This document shows, one piece after another, positions 17,181 through 25,704 of a stretch of 64,000 bases of DNA (its first letter is position 1; every line of letters starts with the position of its first letter). The translations under genes and the position numbers were made by a program. Origin of the DNA: Plantactinospora endophytica (GTDB taxonomy: Bacteria; Actinomycetota; Actinomycetes; Mycobacteriales; Micromonosporaceae); NCBI RefSeq assembly GCF_016862915.1, contig NZ_BONW01000021.1:1-64000 (forward strand), written 5' to 3'. Under the pieces are notes generated by a model. It worked only from the letters and a program-made list of their open reading frames with translations. It did no database searches and had not been told where the DNA came from.

Positions 17181-18163
17181 CCCCGGTGGTGAGCGTGCTC
17201 GTGGTCTCCTACGAGACCCGCGAGCTGATCCTGACCGCGCTGGCCACGCTGCGCAGCGCCTGCCCCACCGAGCCGTACGAGGTGGTCGTGGTCGACAACG
17301 CCTCGACCGACGGCTCGGCGGCGGCGATCGGGGCGGCCTTCCCGGACGCCCGGGTGGTACGGCTGGCCCGCAACGTCGGCTTCGGTCGGGCGGTCAACGT
17401 CGGCGCGGCCCACGCCCGGGGCGACTGGCTGCTGCTGCTGAACCCGGACACCGAACCGGTCGGCAACGTCATCGGCGAGTTGCTGGCGTTCACCCGGGCC
17501 CGCCCCGGGCACGGCATCTACGTCGGCCGTACCCTCACTCCGGACGGCAGCGACGACGGGCACTCGGTCTTCGGCCCGCCCTCGCTCTGGACGCTCACCT
17601 GTTTCGCCACCGGACTGTCCAAGGTGTTCCCCCGGTCCCGGCTGTTCAACCGGGAGGCGCTGCCCTGGCTGGACCGGTCGGCCCCGGTGCGGGTACCGGC
17701 CGCCTCCGGCTGCCTGCTGCTGGTCCGGCGGTCGCTCTTCGCGCAGCTCGACGGCTTCACCCCGGACTACTTCATGTACTGCGAGGATCTCGACCTCTGC
17801 CTGCGGGCGACCGCGCTCGGCGCCCGCCCGGTGCTGGTGCCGACGGCCCAGGTGCTGCACGTCGGCGGGGCCGCCTCGACCAGTGCGGGCAAACGGGTGA
17901 TGCTCTTCCGTGGCCAGGTCACCTTCCTGCGGCTGCGCTGGTCCCCGACCCGGGCGGCGCTGGGCCGGGCGCTGCTCGGGATCGGTATCGCCGCCCGGGC
18001 GGCCGGCGCCCGGCTGACCGGGCGGGCCGGCTACTGGCGGGAGGTCTGGCGGCAGCGGCGTACCTGGCTGGCGGGTTGGCCACCGGCGGCCGGGCTCGCC
18101 CCGGTGGAGGTCACCGAGCCGGTACCGCCCGGCCCGCGCGGCACCCCGGAGGGCGACGGCTGA
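17177..18163 (+). CDS. Glycosyltransferase family 2 protein (rhamnosyltransferase-like)
   Basis: A 328-residue GT2 enzyme resembling WbbL-type rhamnosyltransferases: VSVLVVSYETRELILTAL, VVVVDNASTDGSAA, VVRLARNVGFGRAVNVGAA, LLLNPDTEP and the acceptor motif GFTPDYFMYCEDLDLCLRA are all present. GTG start at 17177 within a GTGA overlap. It is the last gene of the polysaccharide operon, ending 10 bp from the convergent hydrolase. Rhamnose specificity is a family-based guess. Confidence 0.85.
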   Translation: MTPVVSVLVVSYETRELILTALATLRSACPTEPYEVVVVDNASTDGSAAAIGAAFPDARVVRLARNVGFGRAVNVGAAHARGDWLLLLNPDTEPVGNVIGELLAFTRARPGHGIYVGRTLTPDGSDDGHSVFGPPSLWTLTCFATGLSKVFPRSRLFNREALPWLDRSAPVRVPAASGCLLLVRRSLFAQLDGFTPDYFMYCEDLDLCLRATALGARPVLVPTAQVLHVGGAASTSAGKRVMLFRGQVTFLRLRWSPTRAALGRALLGIGIAARAAGARLTGRAGYWREVWRQRRTWLAGWPPAAGLAPVEVTEPVPPGPRGTPEGDG

Positions 18164-18173
18164 GCCGCCCGGT

Positions 18174-18974
18174 TCAGCCCCGCTCCTCGCCCGGTACGGG
18201 AAGGTCGGCGAAGGCGGCGACGGTCCGGTCGGCGTACGCGCTGGCGTCGCCGGTCTCCATCGGCCCGTCCCAGGTGGTCGGCAGCGGTACCGGCACCGCC
18301 GGATTGACCCGTCGGACCACCTCGTCGAGTACGGTCTCGGCGTCGCCGACCCAGAGGTGCTTCGCCCCCGGCACCCCGACCACCTCGGCCTGGGGTACGA
18401 CCGCGAACCGCGTACGGGCCTCGTCCGGCCGCAGGTAGTCGTCGAACTCGGGGACCAGGGCGGTCAGCGGCCTGCCGGACTCGGCCCAGGTGGCCAGGTC
18501 GGCGTCGGTGCTGCTGCGCAGCGGCGGGGAGAGCAGGATCGCCCCGACGACTCCCGGGTCGCAGCCGTGCCGCAGGGTCAGGTCGGTGCCGAAGGACCAG
18601 CCCAGCAGCCAGATGTTCGGCAGCTCGGCGAACTCCGCGTACTCGATCGCGGCGGCGACGTCGTACCGTTCGGCGTCACCGCCGTCGAAGGTGCCCTCGC
18701 TGGTGCCGCGCACGCTGCTGGTGCCCCGGGTGTTGAACCGCAGCACCGCGAGGTCGGCCAGCGCGGGCAGCCGCCAGGCGGCCTTGCGGAACACGTGACT
18801 GTCCATCATCCCGCCGTGCGTGGGCAGCGGGTGCAGGCAGACCAGGGTGGCGACCGGGTCCCGGTCGGCGGGGAGCGCCAGCTCGCCGACCAGGCGCAGG
18901 CCGTCGGCGGTGTGCAGCTCGATCTCCTCCCGGCGGGCGGGCAGGATGCTGGCGGCGCGGATGGCTGTACTCAC
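18174..18974 (-). CDS. Alpha/beta hydrolase
   Basis: A 266-residue hydrolase of the dienelactone-hydrolase/COG2945-like group. The nucleophile elbow GWSFGTD is around residue 123, FNTRGTSSVRGTSEG follows strand 3 and the probable catalytic His is in GAKHLWVG (around 205). There is no signal peptide, so it is cytoplasmic. GTG start at 18974. It converges on the polysaccharide operon, with no evident functional link. Substrate unknown. Confidence 0.85.
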   Translation of the reverse strand: MSTAIRAASILPARREEIELHTADGLRLVGELALPADRDPVATLVCLHPLPTHGGMMDSHVFRKAAWRLPALADLAVLRFNTRGTSSVRGTSEGTFDGGDAERYDVAAAIEYAEFAELPNIWLLGWSFGTDLTLRHGCDPGVVGAILLSPPLRSSTDADLATWAESGRPLTALVPEFDDYLRPDEARTRFAVVPQAEVVGVPGAKHLWVGDAETVLDEVVRRVNPAVPVPLPTTWDGPMETGDASAYADRTVAAFADLPVPGEERG

Positions 18975-19076
18975 AGGGATCAGTGTTACCCCGGACGGCC
19001 GGGCAGGGCAGCGAACCCGGCACAGCGTGACGAAGATCCCTCGGATCGGCAGTGGACCGGCCGTGGCCCGGCTCAG

Positions 19077-19108
19077 CCGGGGCCGGGACTCGGCCGGGGC
19101 CGGGACTC
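19077..19108 (+). repeat. 15-bp direct repeat pair
   Basis: CCGGGGCCGGGACTC occurs at 19077-19091 and 19094-19108 in the 169-bp gap between the hydrolase and the zinc-ribbon gene. No function is apparent. Confidence 0.5.
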
Positions 19109-19143
19109 CCGTGGCCCGAGCGCGCGGGCGTGGTTGGCCGGGG

Positions 19144-19500
19144 TCAGCCGTAGCGGGGGGCGCTGCGCGAGCGTTCCACGCCGGGGCCGCGCCGGTCCCG
19201 GGCCCGCCAGCAGCCGGTGTGCCAGTGCCGGCGGTCGGTCAGGTCGCCCTGTCCGTCGGCCGGCCAGGCGACCAGGTGGGCGACACCGGGGCGGATCTCC
19301 TGGGCGCAACCGGGACAGCGGTACGTCTTGACCGCCGCACTGCCCGGAATGTCGCGTACCTGCCACTCGCCGTCCCGCCAGGTCTGCACCGAGCCGACCC
19401 CGCGCTCCAACCGGGCACGGTCCAGCGGCGGGGCGTCCTCGGGACGCGGACGGTTACGACGGGGACTCACGTCCTCCAGGGTACGCAGTTCCCGGCCCAT
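19144..19500 (-). CDS. Small zinc-ribbon-like conserved actinobacterial protein
   Basis: 118 residues. Two Cys/His pairs that could hold zinc are visible: YRCPGC (about residues 60-65) and HWHTGCW (about 92-98), flanked by basic, disordered ends. Similar short proteins are widespread in actinobacteria, often labelled ATP/GTP-binding without evidence. It is divergent from the first gene of the six-paralogue family, 145 bp away. No function can be assigned. Confidence 0.75.
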   Translation of the reverse strand: MGRELRTLEDVSPRRNRPRPEDAPPLDRARLERGVGSVQTWRDGEWQVRDIPGSAAVKTYRCPGCAQEIRPGVAHLVAWPADGQGDLTDRRHWHTGCWRARDRRGPGVERSRSAPRYG

Positions 19501-19542
19501 CCGATCAAGGCCGCTGAGCTGCTGTTACGTCGCCGGGGGTGG

Positions 19543-19561
19543 CTGTCGGATCACGGTCAGC
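19543..19561 (+). promoter_or_regulatory. Dyad operator motif, copy 1 (upstream of family member A)
   Basis: CTGTCGGATCACGGTCAGC, with dyad symmetry CTGnCnG-n4-CnGnCAG. It lies 27 bp upstream of a -10-like TAATGT (19589-19594) and 84 bp before the ATG at 19646. The same 19-mer recurs exactly at 20820. Confidence 0.6.
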
Positions 19562-19645
19562 CCACAAGTCGCCGCCCTGAACAGGGGTTAATGTCCACGA
19601 ACAACCCCTCCGTCCGCGATCCGGACCCGAAGAGAGGAGGATGCC

Positions 19646-20746
19646 ATGTGGCGCAGGCGCATCGTCACCGTCCTGTTGGCGACGGCGGTCGTCGCCACCA
19701 CCGCGGCACCTCCCGCCGCCCGGGCCGGCGGGCCGGGTGAGCCGATCCTGGCGGACTTCAACGACGACGGCACCGTCGACCGGGCCGTCCTCGGGGCCAT
19801 CCACCCCAACCTCTGCTCGCTGGTGATCCAGTACGGCTCCGCACCCGGCGTCTACCTGCCGCCGATCGCGTACGCCTACGAGCGTCCCGGCGGGCACATC
19901 GGCACCAACTGCCCGGACATCGGCACCGCGTTCAACGGGGACAGCGACCGCTTCGAGGAACTCTGGCTCGCCTGGAGCGACGCGGTGCCACAGGGCGTCC
20001 CGTACAACCGGCTCGCCATCGACCAGGACTTCCAGTCGATCACGACGTTCAGCTCGCCGTTGGCCAATCCGGTCTACCTCGGCACCGAGGACTTCACCGG
20101 CAACGGTGTGGGCACGCCGTTCTCCGTCGGGCCGGGCGGCTACTACACGAGCGTGGTGGTCGACGGCGTCGCCGGTGTCGGCCCCGGTCGGTGGTGTTCG
20201 GTGGACACGCCGACCTTCCAGCACAGCGACTTCAACGAGGATCGGAGAGCGGACGCCGTGCTGGCGTACACGGACGGCTGCACGGACCAGAGCAACGGGG
20301 TGGTGGTGGTCTTCGCCGACGGCGAAACCCGGCAACTGGAGATCGACCTCACCGGCCAGACCACCTGGCGGGCCCAGGTACGGTTCGTCGGCTCGGACCG
20401 GTTCCCGGACGTGCAGACCACGAACCTGGTCACCGGCGAGATCACCAACTACCACTCGACCGGCGCCGGCACCTTCGTACGCGGACCGGACGCGAACACC
20501 GACCGGGTCCAGTTGACCAGCGACAGACCGGTGGCGATCGACGTACTCGCCAACGACTACGTCGCCGTCTCCGGCCAGGTCGTCGTGGTCACCCCGCCCC
20601 GGTACGGCACCGCACAGGTCCTCTCCGACAAGCGGATCCTCTACTCCCCCCGGGCGCACCACGGCCGGACCGACCGGTTCAGCTACCAGCTCCAGCGCAA
20701 CGGCGAGCGCAGTACCGCCACGGTCTACCTGACCTTCCCGCACTGA
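19646..20746 (+). CDS. Secreted FG-GAP/VCBS-like protein, family member A
   Basis: 366 residues. A signal peptide (MWRRR..., cleavage after about residue 27, AARA) precedes FG-GAP/VCBS-like blades with calcium-loop sequences (DFNDDGTVD at about 36-44, DFNEDRRAD further on). A C-terminal Ig-like domain of about 75 residues follows (VAIDVLANDYV, PPRYGTAQVLSDKRILYSP, GRTDRFSYQL). Four cysteines (NLCS, TNCPD, RWCSVDT, DGCTD) are conserved in all six relatives, suggesting two disulfides. Middle blades have lost some Asp ligands. AGGAGG sits 5 nt before the ATG. It has its own operator/promoter. Function unknown; probably extracellular. Confidence 0.85.
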   Translation: MWRRRIVTVLLATAVVATTAAPPAARAGGPGEPILADFNDDGTVDRAVLGAIHPNLCSLVIQYGSAPGVYLPPIAYAYERPGGHIGTNCPDIGTAFNGDSDRFEELWLAWSDAVPQGVPYNRLAIDQDFQSITTFSSPLANPVYLGTEDFTGNGVGTPFSVGPGGYYTSVVVDGVAGVGPGRWCSVDTPTFQHSDFNEDRRADAVLAYTDGCTDQSNGVVVVFADGETRQLEIDLTGQTTWRAQVRFVGSDRFPDVQTTNLVTGEITNYHSTGAGTFVRGPDANTDRVQLTSDRPVAIDVLANDYVAVSGQVVVVTPPRYGTAQVLSDKRILYSPRAHHGRTDRFSYQLQRNGERSTATVYLTFPH

Positions 20747-20819
20747 CCCGTCGGCGACCGCAAGCCCGGGACCTCCCCTCGCCCCAACCTCTGACCTGCG
20801 AATTCATCGCTTCGACCGG

Positions 20820-20838
20820 CTGTCGGATCACGGTCAGC
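20820..20838 (+). promoter_or_regulatory. Dyad operator motif, copy 2 (upstream of B-C-D-E)
   Basis: CTGTCGGATCACGGTCAGC, identical over 19 bp to copy 1. It lies 26 bp upstream of TAGCGT (20865-20870), a probable -10, and 87 bp before the ATG at 20926. Confidence 0.6.
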
Positions 20839-20925
20839 ATCGGTAGATATCCGCAGAATCGGTCTAGCGTCCCAAACATGGGCCCGTCCGACTGACCCGC
20901 CAAAGCACTACATAGGGGGAGCGCT

Positions 20926-22032
20926 ATGTGGAGCGCACGCGTCGCCGCCGCAGCCCTGGTGATCGGGGTCGGCGCGCTGAACCCGGTGCCGCCCGCCCTG
21001 GCCGGTGGACTCCACGAGACGATCTACGGCGACTTCAACGACGACGAGTTGCCCGACGCCGTCCAGTTGGGTGCGGTCAGCCCCAACTACTGCTCGACGA
21101 TCGTCCAGTACGGCTCGGCCCCCGGCGTCTTCCTGCCGCCCGTGGCGTTCGTCTACCTCAACCCCGGCGGCGGCACCATGCCGAACTGCCCGGACATGGG
21201 CGTCGCGGCCGACTTCAACGAGGACGGGATCGACGACCTCGGCGTCGGCTGGAGCCACCCGCCGGCCGGGTTGAGTTACAACCGCCTCATCCTCTACCCG
21301 CCGACCTTCCAACCCTCGTTCCGCTACCTTTCGACGATCATCAACCCCAGCTACTTCGGCGCCGGCGTCTTCTTCCCGGGCGCCGCACCGAGCCCGTACG
21401 AGATCGGCCCCGGCGGGATCGTCAACGCCGTCATCCGGGGCAACACGATCGGCCCGGGCCCGATCCGGTTCTGCACCGTCGACACCCCGACCGCCCAACT
21501 CGCCGACTGGACCGACACCGGGGTCGACGGTGTCCTGCTCACCTACACCGACGCCTGCGCCGACGGCAGCAGCGGGGTGGTACGGATCCGCCCGGACGGC
21601 TCGGTCGCCCAACTGGAACTCGATCCGGCCGGGGTGACCCGCTGGACCGCCCGGGTCGTGGACGCCGACGGCGACCGGTTCCCCGACGTCCGCACCGTCC
21701 GGCAGGACACCGGCCAGGTCAGCTACTTCGTCAACACCGGGCTCGGCGGGATGTACTTCCTGGTCCGGGCGCCCGACGCGAACACCGACCGGGTCACCCT
21801 GACCAGCGTCAAGGCGGTCGCCGTCGACGTGCTCGGCAACGACCACGTCAGCGGCGCCGGGATCGTGACGGTGACCGGGGCGCCCAGGTACGGGACCGTC
21901 CAGGTGCGCTCCGACCGCCGGATCGTCTACCGGCCGGATCCGCGGCACGGCCGCACCGACCGGTTCACCTACCAGGTGGTCGAGGAGGGGCGGCGCTCCA
22001 GCGCCACCGTCCACCTCCGGTTCCCGGACTGA
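20926..22032 (+). CDS. Secreted FG-GAP/VCBS-like protein, family member B
   Basis: 368 residues, closest to member A (shared YGSAPGV-LPP segment, PNCPDMG, CTVDT). Signal peptide (about 1-26), calcium-loop motifs DFNDDELPD, DFNEDGIDD and DADGDRFPD, four conserved Cys (NYCS, PNCPD, RFCTVDT, DACAD), and the C-terminal Ig-like domain (VAVDVLGNDHV, APRYGTVQVRSDRRIVYRP, GRTDRFTYQV). The blade that carries a full Asp loop in members C-F is degraded here. It is the first gene of a likely four-gene unit B-C-D-E with 38-48 bp gaps. Function unknown. Confidence 0.85.
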   Translation: MWSARVAAAALVIGVGALNPVPPALAGGLHETIYGDFNDDELPDAVQLGAVSPNYCSTIVQYGSAPGVFLPPVAFVYLNPGGGTMPNCPDMGVAADFNEDGIDDLGVGWSHPPAGLSYNRLILYPPTFQPSFRYLSTIINPSYFGAGVFFPGAAPSPYEIGPGGIVNAVIRGNTIGPGPIRFCTVDTPTAQLADWTDTGVDGVLLTYTDACADGSSGVVRIRPDGSVAQLELDPAGVTRWTARVVDADGDRFPDVRTVRQDTGQVSYFVNTGLGGMYFLVRAPDANTDRVTLTSVKAVAVDVLGNDHVSGAGIVTVTGAPRYGTVQVRSDRRIVYRPDPRHGRTDRFTYQVVEEGRRSSATVHLRFPD

Positions 22033-22070
22033 CCGGGCTGTCCACGTCGACGAGGTACGAGGGAGGGGCC

Positions 22071-23198
22071 ATGTGGCGCAGACGTACCGCGATGGTCGTG
22101 GTGACCGTGGTCCTGGTCGCGACGGGCGGCATCGCCGGACCGGCCCCGAGCCCCGCCTGGGGCGCCGGCCGGGGCGAGCAGGTGTTCGGCGACACGAACG
22201 GCGACACCTTCACCGACCGGGTCACCCTCGGCCTGGTCCAGCCCGACTTCTGCTCCGTCATCGTGGAGTACGGCACCTCGACCGGCGACTACCGCCTCCC
22301 GGTGGCGTACGTATACCTCCGGCCCGGCGGCTCCGGGACCGGCACCCGCTGCCCGGAACTGGGCGTGGCGGTGGACCTGAACGGCGACCGGCGGGAGGAA
22401 CTGGTGGTGGCCTGGTACCCGGGACCGCCGCCGACCGTGCCGTACAACCTGATGGTGCTGGACAACGCGTTCCAGCCGTCGTCCGGACTGGTCTCGGCGA
22501 TCTTCGCGCCGTACTTCCTCGGCACCGCCGACTTCGACGGCGACGGGCGGGAGGACGTCTACGCGGTGACCGACCAGGGCCAGGGCATCGAGACGTACCT
22601 CAACCTGGGCAACGGCACGCTGGTGCAGGGGCCGGAGGAGTGGTGCGCCCGCCCGCTCGAGTACGACCTGCGGGACTTCGACCTCAACGGCGCGACCGAC
22701 CTGGTCAACAGCTACACCGAACGGTGCCTCTCCCACACCGTGGTCAGCGGTGTCGCGGTGGTACTCGACGACGGTGTGACGCAGGAACTCCAGCACGATC
22801 CGGTCGGCCTGGACACCTGGGTCACCCGGGTGGTCAACGCCAACGGCGACCGGATCCCCGACATCCGTACGGTGTCCCGGCTGACCGGCGTGACCGAACA
22901 CTTCATCGGCACCGCCAGCGGGCAGTTCGTGCGGTCGCCGAAGGCGAACACCGACTCCGTCCAGCTCACCGGCAACCGGGCGGTGACGATCAACGTGCGC
23001 GCGAACGACCTGGTCAGCAGCGCGGCCACCATCGCCGTCACCGTTCCACCCCGATACGGCACCGCCCGGGTGATCAGCGGCGGCCGGATCGTCTACACGC
23101 CCCGGCCGAACCATGGCGCGACCGACCGGTTCACGTACCAGCTCACCGAGGGCGCTCGCCGCAGCAGTGCGGTGGTGTACCTCCGCTGGACCGGATAG
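22071..23198 (+). CDS. Secreted FG-GAP/VCBS-like protein, family member C
   Basis: 375 residues, starting at ATG 22071 with GAGGGAGGGG upstream. Signal peptide (about 1-32), then loops DTNGDTFTD, DLNGDRREE, DFDGDGRED, DFDLNGATD and NANGDRIPD, four conserved Cys (DFCS, TRCPE, EWCAR, ERCLS) and the Ig-like C-terminal domain (VTINVRANDLV, PPRYGTARVISGGRIVYTP, GATDRFTYQL). It looks intermediate: the middle blade (VTDQGQGIETYLNLGNG) matches D-F, whereas the C-terminus (ANTDSVQLT, PRYGTARV) matches A-B. Function unknown. Confidence 0.85.
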   Translation: MWRRRTAMVVVTVVLVATGGIAGPAPSPAWGAGRGEQVFGDTNGDTFTDRVTLGLVQPDFCSVIVEYGTSTGDYRLPVAYVYLRPGGSGTGTRCPELGVAVDLNGDRREELVVAWYPGPPPTVPYNLMVLDNAFQPSSGLVSAIFAPYFLGTADFDGDGREDVYAVTDQGQGIETYLNLGNGTLVQGPEEWCARPLEYDLRDFDLNGATDLVNSYTERCLSHTVVSGVAVVLDDGVTQELQHDPVGLDTWVTRVVNANGDRIPDIRTVSRLTGVTEHFIGTASGQFVRSPKANTDSVQLTGNRAVTINVRANDLVSSAATIAVTVPPRYGTARVISGGRIVYTPRPNHGATDRFTYQLTEGARRSSAVVYLRWTG

Positions 23199-23237
23199 CC
23201 CAACCCGGGCGGGTTGGCGAGCCTGAGGAGGCAGGCC

Positions 23238-24350
23238 ATGAGGGGTAGACGGATCGCGGCCGTTGCCATGGCGGTGACCATCACGACGACCGGCTGGGTG
23301 CCGGCGGGTGCGTCCGGCGCCGTGGGCGGACCGGCCGAGCCGATCGTCGCGGACGTGAACGGGGACGGCCGGCCCGACCGGGTGGTGCTGGACCTGGTCG
23401 TGGGGGCCGCCGCGACCGCCTGCCGTGCGGTGGTCAGCCTCGGGCTGGCCGACGGGCGGCTCGGGGCGGCGCAGCCGTACTCCTTCCTCTCGCTGCCGGC
23501 CGACGAGCCGAACTGCCCGGACATGGGTGTCGGGCTCAACCTCGACCTGGACGTCGCGGCCGAACTGGCCGTGGCCTGGTTCGCCGGGCCGCCGCCGAGG
23601 GTGCCGAACAGCCTGCTGGTGCTGGACAACTTCCGGGTGACCCGGGGCTTCAACACCATCTACCAACCCAGCTTCATCGGTACCGCCGACTTCGACGGGG
23701 ACCGGCGGCAGGACATCTACGAGTGGACCGACCAGGGTGGCGGGTTCGCCAGCTATCTGGCCACTAGTACCGGCCTGCTGGTACCCGGGCCCGTGCACCA
23801 CTGTTCCGGGCCGCTCACCAACCGGCTCGCCGACTTCAACCGCAACGGGGCGATGGACGTGGTGATCGCGTACATCGAGGGCTGTGGTCCGTACTTCAGC
23901 GGAGTGGTGGTGGTGCTCGACGACGGCAGGTTGGTCCACCTGCAAGCCGACGTGGACGGGTTCGCGAGCTGGACCGTCGAGACGGTCGACGCCAACCACG
24001 ACGGTGTGGTCGACGTGACCACCTACAACCAGCTCACCAACGCGATCGACACCTTCGTCGGCGTGGGCAACGGCAACTTCGCCCGGTCGCCCGTCGCGGT
24101 CCGTGACTACCTGACGGTCAGCGGGGTCAGGGCCACCGGCCTCGTGGTGCTCGCCAACGACTTCGCCAGCGACCGGGCCAGGGTCAGCATCTGGACGCCT
24201 CCTCGGCACGGCACGGTCCGGGTCACCACCAACCGGACCATCATCTACACCCCACATCCGGTGCACGGCGGGACCGACACGTTCGTGTACCGGCTCAGCC
24301 AGGACGGCCGGACCAGCAACGCCTCGGTCAGCCTCAGGATCATCGACTGA
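23238..24350 (+). CDS. Secreted FG-GAP/VCBS-like protein, family member D
   Basis: 370 residues from ATG 23238, which follows GAGGAGG; an ATG 24 nt earlier lacks such a site. Signal peptide (MRGRRIAAVAMAV...), loops DVNGDGRPD, DFDGDRRQD and DANHDGVVD, four conserved Cys (ATACRA, PNCPD, HHCSG, EGCGP), blade core EWTDQGGGFASYL and the Ig-like C-terminal domain (LVVLANDFA, PPRHGTVRV, GGTDTFVYRL). Closest to member F. Function unknown; same transcription unit as B, C and E by spacing. Confidence 0.85.
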   Translation: MRGRRIAAVAMAVTITTTGWVPAGASGAVGGPAEPIVADVNGDGRPDRVVLDLVVGAAATACRAVVSLGLADGRLGAAQPYSFLSLPADEPNCPDMGVGLNLDLDVAAELAVAWFAGPPPRVPNSLLVLDNFRVTRGFNTIYQPSFIGTADFDGDRRQDIYEWTDQGGGFASYLATSTGLLVPGPVHHCSGPLTNRLADFNRNGAMDVVIAYIEGCGPYFSGVVVVLDDGRLVHLQADVDGFASWTVETVDANHDGVVDVTTYNQLTNAIDTFVGVGNGNFARSPVAVRDYLTVSGVRATGLVVLANDFASDRARVSIWTPPRHGTVRVTTNRTIIYTPHPVHGGTDTFVYRLSQDGRTSNASVSLRIID

Positions 24351-24398
24351 CCGGGCCGGCGCCCGCGCGGTCCGGCGGCCACGGCATGGAGGAGCGCC

Positions 24399-25562
24399 AT
24401 GTGGAGAAGAGCGACGGCGGTGCTGACCGCCACGGCGACGATCGTCACCACCGGCGTACTGCCGATCGCCACCACCGGCGTACTGCCGATCGCCACCATC
24501 GGCGTACTGCCGTCGGCGGCCCGGGCCGCCGGACCCAACGAGCCCTTTCTCGGCGACCTGGACGGGGACCGGCTGCCCGACTGGGTCATGCTGAGGAAGC
24601 TGCCCCGGGCCTGCGCCGTCGAGGTGCGGTACGCCCGGCCCGGCGGCGGCTTCCTCCCGCCACGGCAGTACGTCTACCGGGTACCCGGAAGTCCCGGAAC
24701 GCTCGCCTGCCCGGAACTCGGCGCGGCCGTCGACCTGGATCCCCCCGCCCCACCGTCGCAGCCCGGTCCGGCCGAACTGGTGCTCGGCTGGTACGACGGT
24801 CCGCCGCGCCGGGCCGGATACGACCTGTTGGTCCTGCGGAACCTCGCCGTCGCGGCCCGCGTCCCGGCGATCGACCGCCCGAACCATCTGGGACTGACCG
24901 ACTTCGACGGCGACCGGCGGCTGGACGTCTACCTCTGGACCGACCAGGGCGAGGGGTTCGCCAGCTATCTCAACCTGGGCACCGGAAGGCTGGCCGCCGG
25001 GCCGGTCCGGTACTGCGCCGACCGGGTCCAGTACCGGCTCGCCGACTTCGACCGGGACGGCGCGACGGACCTCGCGGTCGCGTACGCGAACCGGTGCGGC
25101 GACCGCGCGGACGGGGTCGCCGTGGTGCTCGACGACGGCAGCGTGGTCGACCTCCAGGTGGGCTTCGACAGCCGGACGAGCTGGACGATCCACGTGCTCA
25201 ACGCGGACAGCAACGCCTTCCCCGACATCGTGGCCTACCAGCAGCCGAGCGGCCGGCGCTGGACCTTCCTCGGGATCGGGAACGGCACGTTCGTCAGGTC
25301 ACCGGCGGCGAGGCCGGACGTCGTCACGGTCGGCCTCACCGGCTCGGTCCGGATCCCGGTGCTGGCCAACGACTGGGCCAGTCGACGGGCCGTGGTCAGC
25401 ATCGGCACGCCGCCGACCGAGGGCAGTGCCACCGTCGCCGACGGCCGGACAATCGTCTACCGCCCGAACCCGACGGCCGGGTCCATCGACCGGTTCGACT
25501 ATCGGATCACCCAGGACGGCCGGATCAGCGAAGCGTCGGTGCTGGTCAGGATCACACCCTGA
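24399..25562 (+). CDS. Secreted FG-GAP/VCBS-like protein, family member E
   Basis: 387 residues. The signal peptide region is lengthened by three 8-residue repeats (TTGVLPIA-type, 24447-24518). Loops DLDGDRLPD, DFDGDRRLD and DFDRDGATD, four conserved Cys (RACA, LACPE, RYCAD, NRCGD), blade core LWTDQGEGFASYLNLGTG and the Ig-like C-terminal domain (IPVLANDWA, YRPNPTAGSIDRFDYRI). The second loop seen in D and F is replaced by a Pro-rich stretch (DLDPPAPPSQPGP). Last gene of the B-E unit. Function unknown. Confidence 0.83.
   Translation: MWRRATAVLTATATIVTTGVLPIATTGVLPIATIGVLPSAARAAGPNEPFLGDLDGDRLPDWVMLRKLPRACAVEVRYARPGGGFLPPRQYVYRVPGSPGTLACPELGAAVDLDPPAPPSQPGPAELVLGWYDGPPRRAGYDLLVLRNLAVAARVPAIDRPNHLGLTDFDGDRRLDVYLWTDQGEGFASYLNLGTGRLAAGPVRYCADRVQYRLADFDRDGATDLAVAYANRCGDRADGVAVVLDDGSVVDLQVGFDSRTSWTIHVLNADSNAFPDIVAYQQPSGRRWTFLGIGNGTFVRSPAARPDVVTVGLTGSVRIPVLANDWASRRAVVSIGTPPTEGSATVADGRTIVYRPNPTAGSIDRFDYRITQDGRISEASVLVRITP
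24447..24518 (+). repeat. Three tandem 24-bp repeats in the signal-peptide coding region of member E
   Basis: Units at 24447-24470, 24471-24494 and 24495-24518 share ggcgtactgccg cores. The first two are identical; the third differs at a few bases. They encode TTGVLPIA, TTGVLPIA and TIGVLPSA, a hydrophobic extension that other family members lack. Confidence 0.85.
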
Positions 25563-25602
25563 GCCGGCCGCCCGTACCCCGACGACGCCTCGGTAAACCA
25601 AC

Positions 25603-25621
25603 CTGTCAGATCACCGTCAGC
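25603..25621 (+). promoter_or_regulatory. Dyad operator motif, copy 3 (upstream of family member F)
   Basis: CTGTCAGATCACCGTCAGC, 17 of 19 bases as in copies 1 and 2, with both mismatches at variable dyad positions. It lies 27 bp upstream of TAGTCT (25649-25654) and 83 bp before the ATG at 25705. Confidence 0.6.
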
Positions 25622-25704
25622 GCATGATACGTAACGGTGCGTGCCCTCTAGTCTCCTGCTGAGAACCAGCCATCGACAATGGCTGACCAGGCATAGGAGG
25701 CACC

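Noticed and set aside
21969-25193. A 1074-codon open frame on the minus strand opposite family members B-E
   Set aside because: It mirrors four well-supported plus-strand genes, has low-complexity Arg/Val/Asp/Gly composition and no domains; long antisense frames are expected at this GC content.
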